From Coleofasciculus sp. FACHB-T130 (lineage in GTDB: Bacteria > Cyanobacteriota > Cyanobacteriia > Cyanobacteriales > FACHB-T130), in the NCBI RefSeq assembly GCF_014695375.1, contig NZ_JACJOG010000046.1, positions 124,001 to 188,000 of the forward strand: a stretch of 64,000 nucleotides of DNA, in the 5' to 3' direction. The notes under the pieces are model-generated. The model was not told the DNA's origin. It ran no database searches and saw only the letters and a list, made by a program, of their open reading frames with translations. This document shows, in pieces, positions 19,445 to 28,308 of the stretch. Position 1 is the first letter of the stretch. The number at the start of each line of letters is the position of its first letter. A program made the position numbers and the translations under genes.

Positions 19445-19630
19445 TTCTGCTGGGGATGAAAAGCAGGGGCGCAAAAGGGAGACAGGAAGTTATCCTCTTT
19501 TAGATTTTGGACTTCAGGTTATGGATTTTAGATTTTGGCTCGTACAAGTCTTGTCCGTAGACACGCTGAAGCATTGATTTTTAGTGGCTTTAAGGTGAAA
19601 TGGTATAGAAATTACTAATTACCTTGTTCT

Positions 19631-20422
19631 ATGTTTTTGTTTCTCTCAAAACTGCTACCGCTATTTATCTATCCCTTGGGAATTGCCTGCGTGCTAATGA
19701 TTGTGGCACTGGTATTACTGTGGAAACGCCCTCGTTGGGCGGCGGTGCCGATTGTTTTGGCATTGATTGCCTTGCTGGTGGGGAGTAATGGCTGGGTGGA
19801 GAACTCGTTATTGCGATCGCTAGAATGGCAAAATCTCCCACCAGCCGAACTCCCAACTGCTGAGGCGATTGTTATCTTGGGCGGTGCCACGAAATCGGCT
19901 TCGCCGCCTCGACCGAGTGTAGATTTGAGCGAAGAAGGCGATCGCGTCTTCTATGGTGCCCAGTTATACCGCGAAGGCAAAGCTCCTGTCGTGATTGCTA
20001 GCGGCGGACGCATCGACTGGCGGGGCAGTGGGGCACCGGAATCTGCGGATATGGCTGTAATTTTAGAAACATTAGGCGTCCCCAAATCTGCCATTCTTCA
20101 AGATCCTCGCTCTTTGAACACTTATGAAAATGCGGTGAATGTGCGGCAAATTTTAGAAAAGCAGGGGATTCGCCGAGTATTATTAGTGACTTCGGCAATG
20201 CATATGCCGCGCTCGCTCCTGATTTTCAAGCGTCAGGGAATTCAAGCCATCCCCGCACCCACCGACTTTTTGGTGACAGAAGCAGACTTTCTCGAATCCA
20301 ACAGGAGCCTGCAAGCTCGAATCCTAAATGTTTTACCAGATGCCGAGCGGTTACACAGGTCAACCAGAGCGTTAAAAGAATACATTGGAACAGGGATCTA
20401 TCGCCTTAAAGGCTGGCTTTAA
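19631..20422 (+). CDS. YdcF/ElyC family membrane protein (DUF218)
   Basis: The 263-residue product has two N-terminal membrane helices (about 5-29 and 36-53). A DUF218 domain then faces the periplasm, recognisable from AIVILGGA (about 80-87), the central SGGRI, SLNTYENA and VTSAMHMPRS. The family includes E. coli SanA, YdcF and ElyC; the last is linked to envelope and peptidoglycan or lipid-carrier maintenance. A similar envelope role is likely here, but the reaction is not known. Confidence 0.88.
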   Translation: MFLFLSKLLPLFIYPLGIACVLMIVALVLLWKRPRWAAVPIVLALIALLVGSNGWVENSLLRSLEWQNLPPAELPTAEAIVILGGATKSASPPRPSVDLSEEGDRVFYGAQLYREGKAPVVIASGGRIDWRGSGAPESADMAVILETLGVPKSAILQDPRSLNTYENAVNVRQILEKQGIRRVLLVTSAMHMPRSLLIFKRQGIQAIPAPTDFLVTEADFLESNRSLQARILNVLPDAERLHRSTRALKEYIGTGIYRLKGWL

Positions 20423-20484
20423 AAAGTTTAGACAGTAGTTTGAAGCGATTATTTTTCCAACCTTCAACCTTCCAACCTTCAAAA

Positions 20485-20709
20485 ATGCCAAAAGAATTCC
20501 CACACTTTATTCCAGCACCTCCCCCCGTAGCGGACATCTTTGCCACCTACCAAATGACTCATGACTTTTACCGGGAAGCCGAGTACCGAAAGGAACTTGA
20601 GCGTTACTGCCAGTGGTATCAGATGACAGCGGAAGCTAACCGGCAAGAGTTGCAGAGAATGCGGGGTGACATCAATATATTCGGCTGGTTTAATCGCGGT
20701 AGGCGATGA
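20485..20709 (+). CDS. Small conserved-looking hypothetical protein
   Basis: No family recognised. The ATG at 20485 gives a 74-residue product, MPKEFPHFIPAPPPVADIF..., with a proline-rich start and a charged helix (about 25-60, YREAEYRKELERYCQWYQMTAEANRQELQRM) ending GDINIFGWFNRGRR. A longer reading from TTG at 20440 would add 15 residues encoded by a CCTTCAACC direct repeat that looks intergenic, so I prefer the ATG. It follows the YdcF-like gene closely and may be in its operon. Confidence 0.55.
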   Translation: MPKEFPHFIPAPPPVADIFATYQMTHDFYREAEYRKELERYCQWYQMTAEANRQELQRMRGDINIFGWFNRGRR

Positions 20710-20717
20710 TAGTCAAT

Positions 20718-20773
20718 GGCTCATGGTCAATGGCTCATAGCTAATCGCGAATATGAGCCATTGACCATGAGCC
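20718..20773. terminator. Perfect 21-bp inverted repeat between convergent genes
   Basis: Arms 20718-20738 and 20753-20773 are exact reverse complements around a 14-base loop. The right arm touches the ftrV stop codon. Placed between the convergent small gene and ftrV, it could end transcription in both directions, although neither side has a long T tract. Confidence 0.55.
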
Positions 20774-20997
20774 TAATTTAGAGTTTCTAGCTCATCCTCG
20801 CGGAAGTGACCTTTAAATTTTTTGTCAAACTGGACAAAAACTGGAAGGTTGGCGCTGACGGGTCTGCCTTGCCATTCGTGAATGATTGAGACCACTTCTC
20901 CTTCCCGATCCTTGACATCAAAAGGCTTACCCTTATTTTCAGGATGGTGGTAAACAATCACAGATTTGATAACGCGGACGCGATCGCCTACTTTCAT
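20773..20997 (-). CDS. ftrV: Ferredoxin-thioredoxin reductase, variable subunit
   Basis: The 74-residue product, MKVGDRVRVIKSVIVYHHPENKG..., is the small SH3-like variable chain of ferredoxin:thioredoxin reductase. Conserved pieces are GDRVRV, VYHHPE, GEVV, WQGRPVSANLPV and KFKGHFREDELE. It packs against the catalytic 4Fe-4S subunit FtrC and helps pass electrons from photosystem I-reduced ferredoxin to thioredoxin. This supports an oxygenic phototroph. ftrC is not in the window. Cytoplasmic. Confidence 0.93.
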   Translation of the reverse strand: MKVGDRVRVIKSVIVYHHPENKGKPFDVKDREGEVVSIIHEWQGRPVSANLPVFVQFDKKFKGHFREDELETLN

Positions 20998-21181
20998 TTC
21001 TTGATCTCCGGTTGGGTATCTGAGTCAAACTGGTGCAGCCTTCTTTTGAGGAATAACTGCTTCCACCAAGCGTGGTGAGCTGGGAGCGTTGCCTATCAAG
21101 ACGCTTGGCTCTTACCAGTACCCAAGCATTGTGCTATTGTGAACAACCTTAATATTCTTGCACAGGACGGTAACTTCCTCT

Positions 21182-23368
21182 TTATGGACTTGGAGGGGGT
21201 GCTGACGGAACTGGCGATGCTGAATTTTCGGGCGGGGGTACTGAGGGAACTGGTGACGCCGAATTTTCGGGAGGTAGCGGCACTTGTGTAGATGGAGACG
21301 GAGAGTTTTGCGGTGATGGCGGCACGCTGGAAGCGGGAGATGGCGTTTCGGGGACTGGAACGGGCAACGGTGCGGGGTTGAACAAGCGATCGCGTATTTG
21401 CTGGAACCCTTGAGGATTGTATTTCCACCAAGCATATAACCCAGCCGCACTGCCCCCCAGCAGTAGGAGGAAGACTCCCAGTGCGACGACCAACCCTTTC
21501 CCTCGACGCAGTCGGTTTGGCTTTGCCGGAACGATCTCCACCGGCACCGCTTCAGCATACTTCACATCTTCAGCTTCAGCTTGCAGACTAGCTTTCGGCA
21601 TTAAGGTGAGATTCCCGATCTCGCCAAAATTGAGTAGCACCGGATACTCTGGGGAAACGCGGCAGTAAGTAATCACGACTGAAGTATTATCGTGACCGTT
21701 CTTCTGATTCGCTAAGTCAATCCAGGACTGGACTGCCGCCTCCAGGGGAATTTTAGCCTGAAGCACCGGCTCCACATAATCTGCCCAGGATCGCTCAACC
21801 CAGTTATTGTCGCTCAGACCATCAGAACACAGCAGCAGCAGTCCGTCTTCTTCCACAATGAAGCGTTGCACATTCGGACGAAGAAACTCGGCATCCCGCG
21901 TGCCTAGCGCTTGGGTGAGCGCCCCGGCATCGGGTCGCTGTAACGCCTCGCGGTAGAGACTGCGCCCCATGCGTACTTCCCTAGCAGCAACGTCATCGTC
22001 TACTGTCAGCAGCTGGCAGGAATGGGGGGTAATCCAGTAGGCGCGGCTATCCCCAACATGAGCGATATAGAGTTCGTGGGCATTCCCCACACCAGAATTA
22101 GCCGTCGCCACCTTCTGGGGCAGCTGGAGAGCCATCACCAGCGTCGTTCCCATCCGCCGTCTAGACTCTCGTCCTTGGTCGTCATTGCGGGCACAAATAA
22201 GGTTATTGACTACCCGGATACTTGCCGCAAGTTGCTCTTTCACCAGTTCTGGTGGCACGATTTCGGTTTGCTCTGCCACTTCCGCCAAAAGCGCCCGCAC
22301 TTGCAGTTTCAGGGATTGTACTGCTAGTTGGCTGGCAACTTCTCCACCTTCATGACCGCCAATCCCGTCACAAACGATGCTCAAGTGGGGAATCAGCGGG
22401 TCTGTTGTTTGGGTGAAGTCTGCGGCTAGTAAATCCCGCGCGGTCGGATAGCAAGTGTCTTCGTTGTGGTCGTGTTGGGGACCCGTATCGGTGGCACCGG
22501 CAACCCGCAAGCGCAAGGGGAGTTCTGCTGCCTGCTCCAGTAATAGCTGATTTAGCCGTTCGGCGATCGCGCTTTCGGTCGCATCTTCAGCTTGCATCAG
22601 TTCGCAAATTTCTAAAAGTGGCGTCACCGCTGATGCCTGGATTAATCGACACCAACTGGCGATAACAAGGCCCAGATCCCGGAGACTTGGGCTAAACCCC
22701 GCGACTATTTGATCCCCGGTCGGTTCCGCTAAGGCGTGAGCGGCAAAAGGCTCAAGGCTCAAGGTAAGAGGCAGAAATTTTTTCTCTTCCCGCCGACTTC
22801 CTCCGATTTGCCTGTGGTCAGAGATCCCATTCCCATTGTTTGTATGGGCAACTTCCATCTCTGGGTCGGTGACTGGGTCGGCGTAAAGTTCTAACAGCCG
22901 CAACCGCCACCCTTCAACTCGGAGATTGTCCGCAACTAAAAGGCTAGAAGCTACCCCAAATTCCGCCAGCGGCGTCCAAAGTTCCAGAATTTGCCAGAGC
23001 CAGTAAATCTGGCGGACTGCCGATGCTTGGGGCAAAGCGTCCAAAATGGAAGGAAATAGCTTGCCCGTGGCATCCATCGGGACATTTTCTAGCAACAGAA
23101 TCTCAGTCGGGGATGGAGAATTTCCCACTGCTGCATATCCATAGACTTCGGGGAGATGAAACCGCTGGGGATATAAGCGCAGGTAAGGGTAAAGATTTTC
23201 CGGGAACTGTTCGGGGATCTGAGGCGGCTGTGTCGGTTGAGTATCGAGCCAAACTTGAGGTGCAACAACTTGATATCTGTCTTGCACGAATTCTCCGACC
23301 GGGATCGTTGCAGCAACTGAGCCAGTTGCCCAAAGATAGCGATCGCTCTTTAACTGGGAACTGTTCAT
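21182..23368 (-). CDS. PP2C-type protein phosphatase with C-terminal membrane anchor and proline-rich tail
   Basis: A 728-residue protein. The N-terminal ~270 residues have no catalytic motifs and may be a degenerate regulatory region. The PP2C domain (about 285-600) has the metal and catalytic motifs HDHNEDTC, VCDGIGGHEGGEVAS, HVGDSRAYW, CSDGLSDN and GHDNTSV, so it should be an active Mn/Mg Ser/Thr phosphatase. One membrane helix follows (about 633-655, VVALGVFLLLLGGSAAGLYAWW), then a tail with repeated PPPENSASPVPSVPP units, predicted to be periplasmic or lumenal. The Ser/Thr kinase gene at 2560-4200 is in the same window but not adjacent. Confidence 0.9.
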   Translation of the reverse strand: MNSSQLKSDRYLWATGSVAATIPVGEFVQDRYQVVAPQVWLDTQPTQPPQIPEQFPENLYPYLRLYPQRFHLPEVYGYAAVGNSPSPTEILLLENVPMDATGKLFPSILDALPQASAVRQIYWLWQILELWTPLAEFGVASSLLVADNLRVEGWRLRLLELYADPVTDPEMEVAHTNNGNGISDHRQIGGSRREEKKFLPLTLSLEPFAAHALAEPTGDQIVAGFSPSLRDLGLVIASWCRLIQASAVTPLLEICELMQAEDATESAIAERLNQLLLEQAAELPLRLRVAGATDTGPQHDHNEDTCYPTARDLLAADFTQTTDPLIPHLSIVCDGIGGHEGGEVASQLAVQSLKLQVRALLAEVAEQTEIVPPELVKEQLAASIRVVNNLICARNDDQGRESRRRMGTTLVMALQLPQKVATANSGVGNAHELYIAHVGDSRAYWITPHSCQLLTVDDDVAAREVRMGRSLYREALQRPDAGALTQALGTRDAEFLRPNVQRFIVEEDGLLLLCSDGLSDNNWVERSWADYVEPVLQAKIPLEAAVQSWIDLANQKNGHDNTSVVITYCRVSPEYPVLLNFGEIGNLTLMPKASLQAEAEDVKYAEAVPVEIVPAKPNRLRRGKGLVVALGVFLLLLGGSAAGLYAWWKYNPQGFQQIRDRLFNPAPLPVPVPETPSPASSVPPSPQNSPSPSTQVPLPPENSASPVPSVPPPENSASPVPSAPPPSP

Positions 23369-23565
23369 AAACTGAAATTTTTATAAAAAAGCTTCCAAGA
23401 GATTCTTAAGGAAAAATTCCACTGGGTTCTAGGAAATTTATAGATGAAATGTTGTAGTAAACAGAAAGGCAAGATGCCTTCCCAATCCTAACTGGCTTTC
23501 ATTGGAATAGTTCATCTTACCTTGATAACTATCCTTACCGGGATATCAAGAAGGGATTGAGTTTT

Positions 23566-24066
23566 ATGACGATTTGGTTTCTAGCAGGGTTGTTTGATTC
23601 TCCGTTACTCATTCAGCTGGCGCTCCAGCCTTTGGGATTCAGCCCAACTTTGTTGTGGTTACTGGTAGGGGCGATCCTTTGCTCAGTAGAGCTAGTTGTA
23701 CCAACAGCTTTTACCGCTTTCATGATGGGAATCAGCGCCTTCGTGGTGGCACTGTTAGTCATGCTGCTCCCATTACCGGCGGCTTTACAGGTGGTGCTTT
23801 GGTTAGTGTTTTCAATTGCTTTCGTTTACCTGGGTCATCGCTTGATGCCGAGGCGAAAGGTGTCTTCGATGGAAGATGCAACCGAGGGTCAGACTTTAAC
23901 AGAGATTTTGCCAGGAGAGATGGGGCGGGTACTCTACGAAGGAAATTCTTGGAAGGCACGATGTGAAGATGAGAAACTGGCGATCGCTCCTAATCAAAGA
24001 GTGTACGTCGTCAGACGGGAAGGCACAACTCTGGTCGTGCTTCCAGAACACCTGTTGAAATCCTAA
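23566..24066 (+). CDS. NfeD family protein
   Basis: About 166 residues. The N-terminal half is membrane-embedded (LLWLLVGAILCSVELVVPTAFTAFMMGISAFVVALLVMLLP and following), and the C-terminal half is the OB-fold NfeD domain (GEMGRVLYEGNSWKARCED...VVRREGTTLVVLPE). A TTG lies three codons upstream, but the AAGAAGGG at 23550-23557 is properly spaced only for the ATG at 23566. It is followed after 45 bases by an SPFH gene, the classic NfeD-stomatin pair, in which NfeD works with its SPFH partner in membrane microdomains. Confidence 0.9.
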   Translation: MTIWFLAGLFDSPLLIQLALQPLGFSPTLLWLLVGAILCSVELVVPTAFTAFMMGISAFVVALLVMLLPLPAALQVVLWLVFSIAFVYLGHRLMPRRKVSSMEDATEGQTLTEILPGEMGRVLYEGNSWKARCEDEKLAIAPNQRVYVVRREGTTLVVLPEHLLKS

Positions 24067-24111
24067 TTCTAGGGTTTATCAATCTGCGATATTGTAAAAA
24101 CGAGGTTCACA

Positions 24112-25095
24112 ATGGAAGGATTTTTTGGGTTACTAATTGCTTTAGTTTTAGGCGGATCTGCCCTCTCAGGCGTCAAAGTGGTTACGCAAGGAAACGAAGC
24201 TTTAGTCGAAACTTTAGGTAAATATAGCGGCAAAAAACTCAAACCCGGTTTGAATTTCGTGATCCCGGTTTACGAAAGAGTCGCTTACCAAGCAACCGTC
24301 CGGGAAAGAGTTCTCGATATTCCTCCCCAACAATGTATTACCCGCGACAACGTTTCGATTACCGCTGATGCTGTCGTCTACTGGCGCATTCTGGATTTGG
24401 AGAAAGCCTACTACAAAGTGGAAAATCTCCAGTCAGCAATGGTGAATTTGGTGCTGACGCAGATTCGAGCAGAAATGGGCAAGCTGGAACTAGATGAAAC
24501 CTTTACTGCCCGGACTCAAATTAACGAACTTTTGCTCAGAGAACTGGACGAATCTACCGATCCTTGGGGAGTGAAGGTCACGCGGGTAGAACTGCGAGAT
24601 ATCGTTCCTTCCAGGGCTGTGCAGGAATCGATGGAATTGCAAATGTCGGCGGAACGTCGCAAGCGGGCGGCAATTCTCACCTCTGAGGGCGAACGCGAAT
24701 CAGCCGTGAACTCTGCTAAAGGGAAGGCTGAGGCGCAAGTTTTGGAAGCAGAAGCCCGTCAAAAATCCGCGATTCTGGAGGCAGAAGGGCAACAAAAGAC
24801 GATTGTTCTCAAAGCGCAGGCGGAACGGCAGCAGCAAGTTCTCAAGGCTCAGGCTACTGCTGAAGCGTTGCAAGTGATTTCTAAAACGCTCAAAACCGAC
24901 CCCAACGCCCAGGAAGCTCTCCAGTACCTACTCGCTCAGAATTATCTAGAAATGGGGATGGCGATTGGCAAGAGCGGTAGCAGCAAGGTGATGTTTATGG
25001 ACCCGCGTACTATCCCAGCCACGTTGGAAGGCATTCGCTCGATTGTCGGAGACACGAACCAAGCTCAATTTTTAGATTTAGATGAGGACAGTTAA
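24112..25095 (+). CDS. SPFH/stomatin-like (slipin) membrane protein
   Basis: The 327-residue product has an N-terminal membrane hairpin (about 2-20). An SPFH/PHB domain runs about 22-190 ([30 protein letters not shown]). A long Ala/Glu-rich coiled coil follows (about 190-265, [20 protein letters not shown] and repeats of A(E/Q)xxQ), then a C-terminal segment with [13 protein letters not shown]. Such proteins form large oligomeric cages or rings that organise membrane quality control. It is cotranscribed with nfeD. Its 3' end overlaps the end of zur by four bases. Confidence 0.92.
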   Translation: MEGFFGLLIALVLGGSALSGVKVVTQGNEALVETLGKYSGKKLKPGLNFVIPVYERVAYQATVRERVLDIPPQQCITRDNVSITADAVVYWRILDLEKAYYKVENLQSAMVNLVLTQIRAEMGKLELDETFTARTQINELLLRELDESTDPWGVKVTRVELRDIVPSRAVQESMELQMSAERRKRAAILTSEGERESAVNSAKGKAEAQVLEAEARQKSAILEAEGQQKTIVLKAQAERQQQVLKAQATAEALQVISKTLKTDPNAQEALQYLLAQNYLEMGMAIGKSGSSKVMFMDPRTIPATLEGIRSIVGDTNQAQFLDLDEDS

Positions 25096-25499
25096 TCCAG
25101 GGCATCGCTAGCAACTTGAGCAACACAGCAGCGATCGCACAGTCCAAAAAACTCCAGAGTATGGTAGAAAATTTTAAACGAGTGCGATTGTTGCAGCTGG
25201 CTCTCCAACTCATGGACTGGACATTGATTGATGGGAATCGAGTCTCCGCACTGCAAACAAGTCAGGTGATGCTTGTCTTGTTGCACGGAACTGTAGAGCG
25301 ATTCGCCACTTGCCAATGTCCGTACCTGGACGACACCATCCAGTTTTAAGGCTTCCAGGGAACGATAGACGGTTGCTAGTCCCATGCTTTGGCTACGATT
25401 GCGAAGTTCTACATAAATATCTTGAGCTGAGACAGCTCGGTTCATCGTCTTGAGCAGATTCAAAATACGCTCCTGACTGCGGGTGCGTTGGGCTTTCAT
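25092..25499 (-). CDS. zur: Zinc uptake regulator of the Fur family (FurB/Zur type)
   Basis: A 135-residue Fur-family repressor: winged helix (about 1-80, [46 protein letters not shown]), then the dimerisation domain with metal motifs HHLTCLQCG and, near the end, CDRCCV. The HHxxCxxC...CxxC pattern gives the structural zinc site. The sequence closely follows the cyanobacterial FurB/Zur group rather than FurA or PerR. I assign Zur by this resemblance; metal specificity cannot be read directly. It converges on the SPFH gene with a four-base overlap. Confidence 0.85.
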   Translation of the reverse strand: MKAQRTRSQERILNLLKTMNRAVSAQDIYVELRNRSQSMGLATVYRSLEALKLDGVVQVRTLASGESLYSSVQQDKHHLTCLQCGDSIPINQCPVHELESQLQQSHSFKIFYHTLEFFGLCDRCCVAQVASDALD

Positions 25500-25655
25500 G
25501 GTCTTCAGTTTTGCTAGATATCCTTAATATGTTTCAGGTTGTCGCTGATACCTTTATCTCTTTCCAGCTTAAATTGCGAGAACTTCACGCAGCTCACACC
25601 CTTCCCCCCTTAGAATAAAACAAATATCACCTATCTAAGGGAATAATTTATAGGA

Positions 25656-25949
25656 ATGGCTGTGAATCGGAAATATCAAGCGAAAATCTACGTGACTCTG
25701 CGCCCTTCAGTTTTAGACCCAGCAGGCACGGCGGTACAGTCTGGGTTGGGGCATATGGGATATGCCAATGTTGAGCAGGTGCGAATCGGAAAGTATATTG
25801 AACTGACTCTGATGGCAGAAAGTGAGGATGAGGCGCGGCATCAATTAGATCGGATGTGCGATCAGTTGTTGACGAATCCGGTAACGGAAAACTATCGGTT
25901 TGACCTAACTGAGATGTCGGGTCAGATAGAGACGGAGATATTCTTTTAG
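25656..25949 (+). CDS. purS: Phosphoribosylformylglycinamidine synthase subunit PurS
   Basis: A 97-residue protein with the PurS signature: KIYVTLRPSVLDPAGTAVQ, then MGYANVEQVRIGKYIEL and a helix ending NPVTENYRF. PurS is the small bridging subunit that couples PurQ glutaminase to PurL in the fourth step of purine synthesis. purQ follows after about 108 bases containing a hairpin. The gene is slightly longer at the C-terminus than Bacillus PurS. Confidence 0.94.
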   Translation: MAVNRKYQAKIYVTLRPSVLDPAGTAVQSGLGHMGYANVEQVRIGKYIELTLMAESEDEARHQLDRMCDQLLTNPVTENYRFDLTEMSGQIETEIFF

Positions 25950-25977
25950 GATAATAGGGGCTAGGTAGTTGGTAGTT

Positions 25978-26015
25978 AGTAGCGATGGGTCATTTGTGAA
26001 GAACCAATCGCTACT
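25978..26015 (+). repeat. Hairpin between purS and purQ
   Basis: Arms AGTAGCGATGGG (25978-25989) and CCAATCGCTACT (26004-26015) pair at 11 of 12 positions around a 14-base loop. With no T tract it is unlikely to be a full terminator; it may tune the ratio of PurS to PurQ. Confidence 0.4.
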
Positions 26016-26057
26016 GATGACTTCTGGCTAGCCAGTCTTCCATTAGCGATTAGCAAT

Positions 26058-26732
26058 ATGAAATTTGGGGTTGTTGTGTTTCCGGGTTCTAATTGCGATC
26101 GCGATGTCGCCTATGTGACTCGCGATTTGCTACATCAGCCAACGCGGATGGTTTGGCATGAAGACACGGATATTTCCGATCTCGATGTGGTAGTGATTCC
26201 GGGTGGCTTCAGCTACGGCGATTATCTGCGATGTGGCGCGATCGCTCGTTTCTCTCCGGTGATGCAAGCAACGATTAAACACGCCCAGCAAGGGAAGTTT
26301 GTCTTGGGTATCTGCAACGGGTTTCAGGTGCTAACAGAGGCGGGACTCTTGCCAGGGGCGCTTACCCGCAATCAAGAGTTGCATTTTATTTGCGATCGCG
26401 TTCCCGTCAAAGTCGAACGCACCCATCTCCCTTGGACGCAAGCTTATTCTACGGGGCAAGTCATTACCCTCCCGATTGCCCACGGAGAGGGGCGATACTA
26501 CGCGGATGCCGATACTTTGGCAAGGCTGGAAGATAACCAGCAAATCCTCTTCCGCTATCACGGCGAGAATCATAACGGCTCTTTGAATAATATTGCGGGT
26601 ATTTGCAATAAAAAAGGCAACGTGCTAGGGATGATGCCTCATCCAGAACGCGCCTCAGACGCGATTTTGGGCGGTACGGATGGCATTGGGTTGTTCCAAG
26701 GATTACTGTCTGCGGTGGCAGCGATCGCATAG
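26058..26732 (+). CDS. purQ: Phosphoribosylformylglycinamidine synthase subunit PurQ (glutaminase)
   Basis: A 224-residue class I glutamine amidotransferase. It begins [15 protein letters not shown] and has [15 protein letters not shown] and the nucleophile elbow GICNGFQVL with catalytic Cys. The His-Glu pair lies in MPHPERA near the end. PurQ supplies ammonia to PurL for FGAM formation in purine synthesis. It is downstream of purS on the same strand. purL is not in the window. Confidence 0.96.
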   Translation: MKFGVVVFPGSNCDRDVAYVTRDLLHQPTRMVWHEDTDISDLDVVVIPGGFSYGDYLRCGAIARFSPVMQATIKHAQQGKFVLGICNGFQVLTEAGLLPGALTRNQELHFICDRVPVKVERTHLPWTQAYSTGQVITLPIAHGEGRYYADADTLARLEDNQQILFRYHGENHNGSLNNIAGICNKKGNVLGMMPHPERASDAILGGTDGIGLFQGLLSAVAAIA

Positions 26733-26756
26733 TACCGTAGCAAAAAAGTTTTGTTG

Positions 26757-26815
26757 AACCACAAAGACACAAAGAAAGCACGAAGTTTTCTTTGTGTCTT
26801 CGTGTCTTTGTGGTT
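26757..26815. repeat. Inverted repeat of dispersed cyanobacterial type
   Basis: Perfect 14-bp outer arms AACCACAAAGACAC (26757-26770) and GTGTCTTTGTGGTT (26802-26815), with further partial pairing inside (AAAGAAA/TTTCTTT). Similar AACCACAAAGACAC palindromes are widely dispersed in cyanobacterial genomes. It lies 25 bases after purQ and could also act as its 3' end. Confidence 0.6.
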
Positions 26816-26946
26816 AATCTTCAAACACCTATATATTTAGGTAGAAATACGTTTGGCTATCGCAAGTTCCCCCCACAGACCGACAATTGTTCCAAGCAGA
26901 CAGCACTAGCATCAAAAAAGTGCAAAGACGGAATTCATGGGCAATT

Positions 26947-28059
26947 ATGGTCGCGATTACTGATTTTCAACCAACGAATACGGCAACGAGTCAAGAAACA
27001 GCCACAAGCTACAACGAATCTGAGCAGCAATTTGTAAAATTGCTCGAAATGGAAGATTTAGACAACAAGCTGGCTGCACAGCCTGAACTAGCAAGCGACG
27101 TTGAAAGTGCGATCGCTACCGCAATTGAGGCGGCTTACAAGGTAGGAAGTGGTGATGAGCTAGTTGAAGCCGCACACCTCTTTTTGCAGCGCGTGCTGTA
27201 TCGCATCAATCGGCTCAAGCTGTTTTGGTATGACGATCTGCGCCATTACACCAACGAACGCTCAATTTGGTTGCAAAAAGTTCGCAACCAAATCGAGTCC
27301 GCTTGGCAGGAGTGGGAACTGGCACACTTTGACGTAGAAGCACTCCAAAAACTTTCCCCAGCCGATGTCAAGCAAGCGCTGAGCGAGCGTGGTGCAGCCG
27401 ACTTAGATCCTCCCCTATCGGAAGGTAGTCGCTACTTGCGGGAGCAGACAACAGAGGCTGGTTATCGCCGAATCTTGGCAATTGGTTCCTTTGATGGCTT
27501 AGTTGAAGGCAGCCGCCTGTCGCGCATTCTGGGAGGCACCGCCAACGCAGTACAATGTACCCTCGTCAAAGTGTTGTTGGAAGAGTACGGCAACGGTCGC
27601 CTTTCCCGCAAGCACTCTACCTTTTTTGCCCAGATGCTTGACGAGTTTGGCATGAACACAGAGCCAGAGGGCTACTTCGATTTAGTACCTTGGGAAGTGC
27701 TAGCCTGCGCTAATCATAACTTTCTCGTTACTGAGCGCAAAATTTATTTCTTGCGTTACTGCGGTGGATTGACTTATTTTGAAGTGGCAGGTCCTGCGGC
27801 ATACAAAACCTATCTAGCCGCAGCGCAACGGTTGAACCTTTCTGATGCAGCAATGGGTTACTGGGAACTGCACATTCGGGAAGACGAACGTCACGGTCAA
27901 TGGATGTTAGATGATGTGGCGATGCCGTTGGTTGACAAGTACCCAAATGATGCTTGGGAAATTGTCCTGGGATATGACCAAGAGAAGCTAATGGGCGATC
28001 GCGCTGGTGTAGCGATCGCGCGTTCGGCAAGAGAAGCGGATCGAGAGGCCAATCGATAA
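26947..28059 (+). CDS. Iron-containing redox enzyme family protein (haem-oxygenase-like diiron fold)
   Basis: From the ATG at 26947 the product is 370 residues. The first ~60 are variable. The core has the helical metal-binding pattern of the haem-oxygenase-like diiron oxidase group: an acidic/His helix near LVEAAHLF, the strong LEEYGNGRLSRKHSTFF motif (Glu-Glu...His) and HIREDERHGQWML (Glu..His) near residue 325. Proteins of this group use a dinuclear metal site for oxidative chemistry on small substrates; the substrate here is unknown. The frame is open to a TTG at 26887, but the ATG avoids crossing the repeat-rich leader. Confidence 0.82.
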   Translation: MVAITDFQPTNTATSQETATSYNESEQQFVKLLEMEDLDNKLAAQPELASDVESAIATAIEAAYKVGSGDELVEAAHLFLQRVLYRINRLKLFWYDDLRHYTNERSIWLQKVRNQIESAWQEWELAHFDVEALQKLSPADVKQALSERGAADLDPPLSEGSRYLREQTTEAGYRRILAIGSFDGLVEGSRLSRILGGTANAVQCTLVKVLLEEYGNGRLSRKHSTFFAQMLDEFGMNTEPEGYFDLVPWEVLACANHNFLVTERKIYFLRYCGGLTYFEVAGPAAYKTYLAAAQRLNLSDAAMGYWELHIREDERHGQWMLDDVAMPLVDKYPNDAWEIVLGYDQEKLMGDRAGVAIARSAREADREANR

Positions 28060-28111
28060 AATACATTTTGCCTAAAATACTTGCCGACTTGTTAACAGTC
28101 AGTCGTCTTCC

Positions 28112-28148
28112 ATTCTCGTTCTCAGGGTTGAACCCTGAGAACGAGAAT
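28112..28148. terminator. Perfect 18-bp palindromic hairpin between convergent genes
   Basis: Arms ATTCTCGTTCTCAGGGTT (28112-28129) and its exact complement (28131-28148) around a single G. It sits between the convergent redox-enzyme and methyltransferase genes, and A/T-rich sequence follows on the right. A bidirectional terminator or a dispersed palindromic element; similar sequences are common in cyanobacterial spacers. Confidence 0.6.
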
Positions 28149-28308
28149 AAATTTTAATTTTTCTAGTTTTAGTTAGAAATTAAACAATAAGAATAGGGCA
28201 CTGAGAACTGTTAACTTCTCAATACCCTTGATTCGTTCCCGTCTAAAGTGGCTTTTGGGTTTAGGAAAGATTCTTTAGCGATCGCTCTCCCCCTCCCCGT
28301 TCAAGCTT

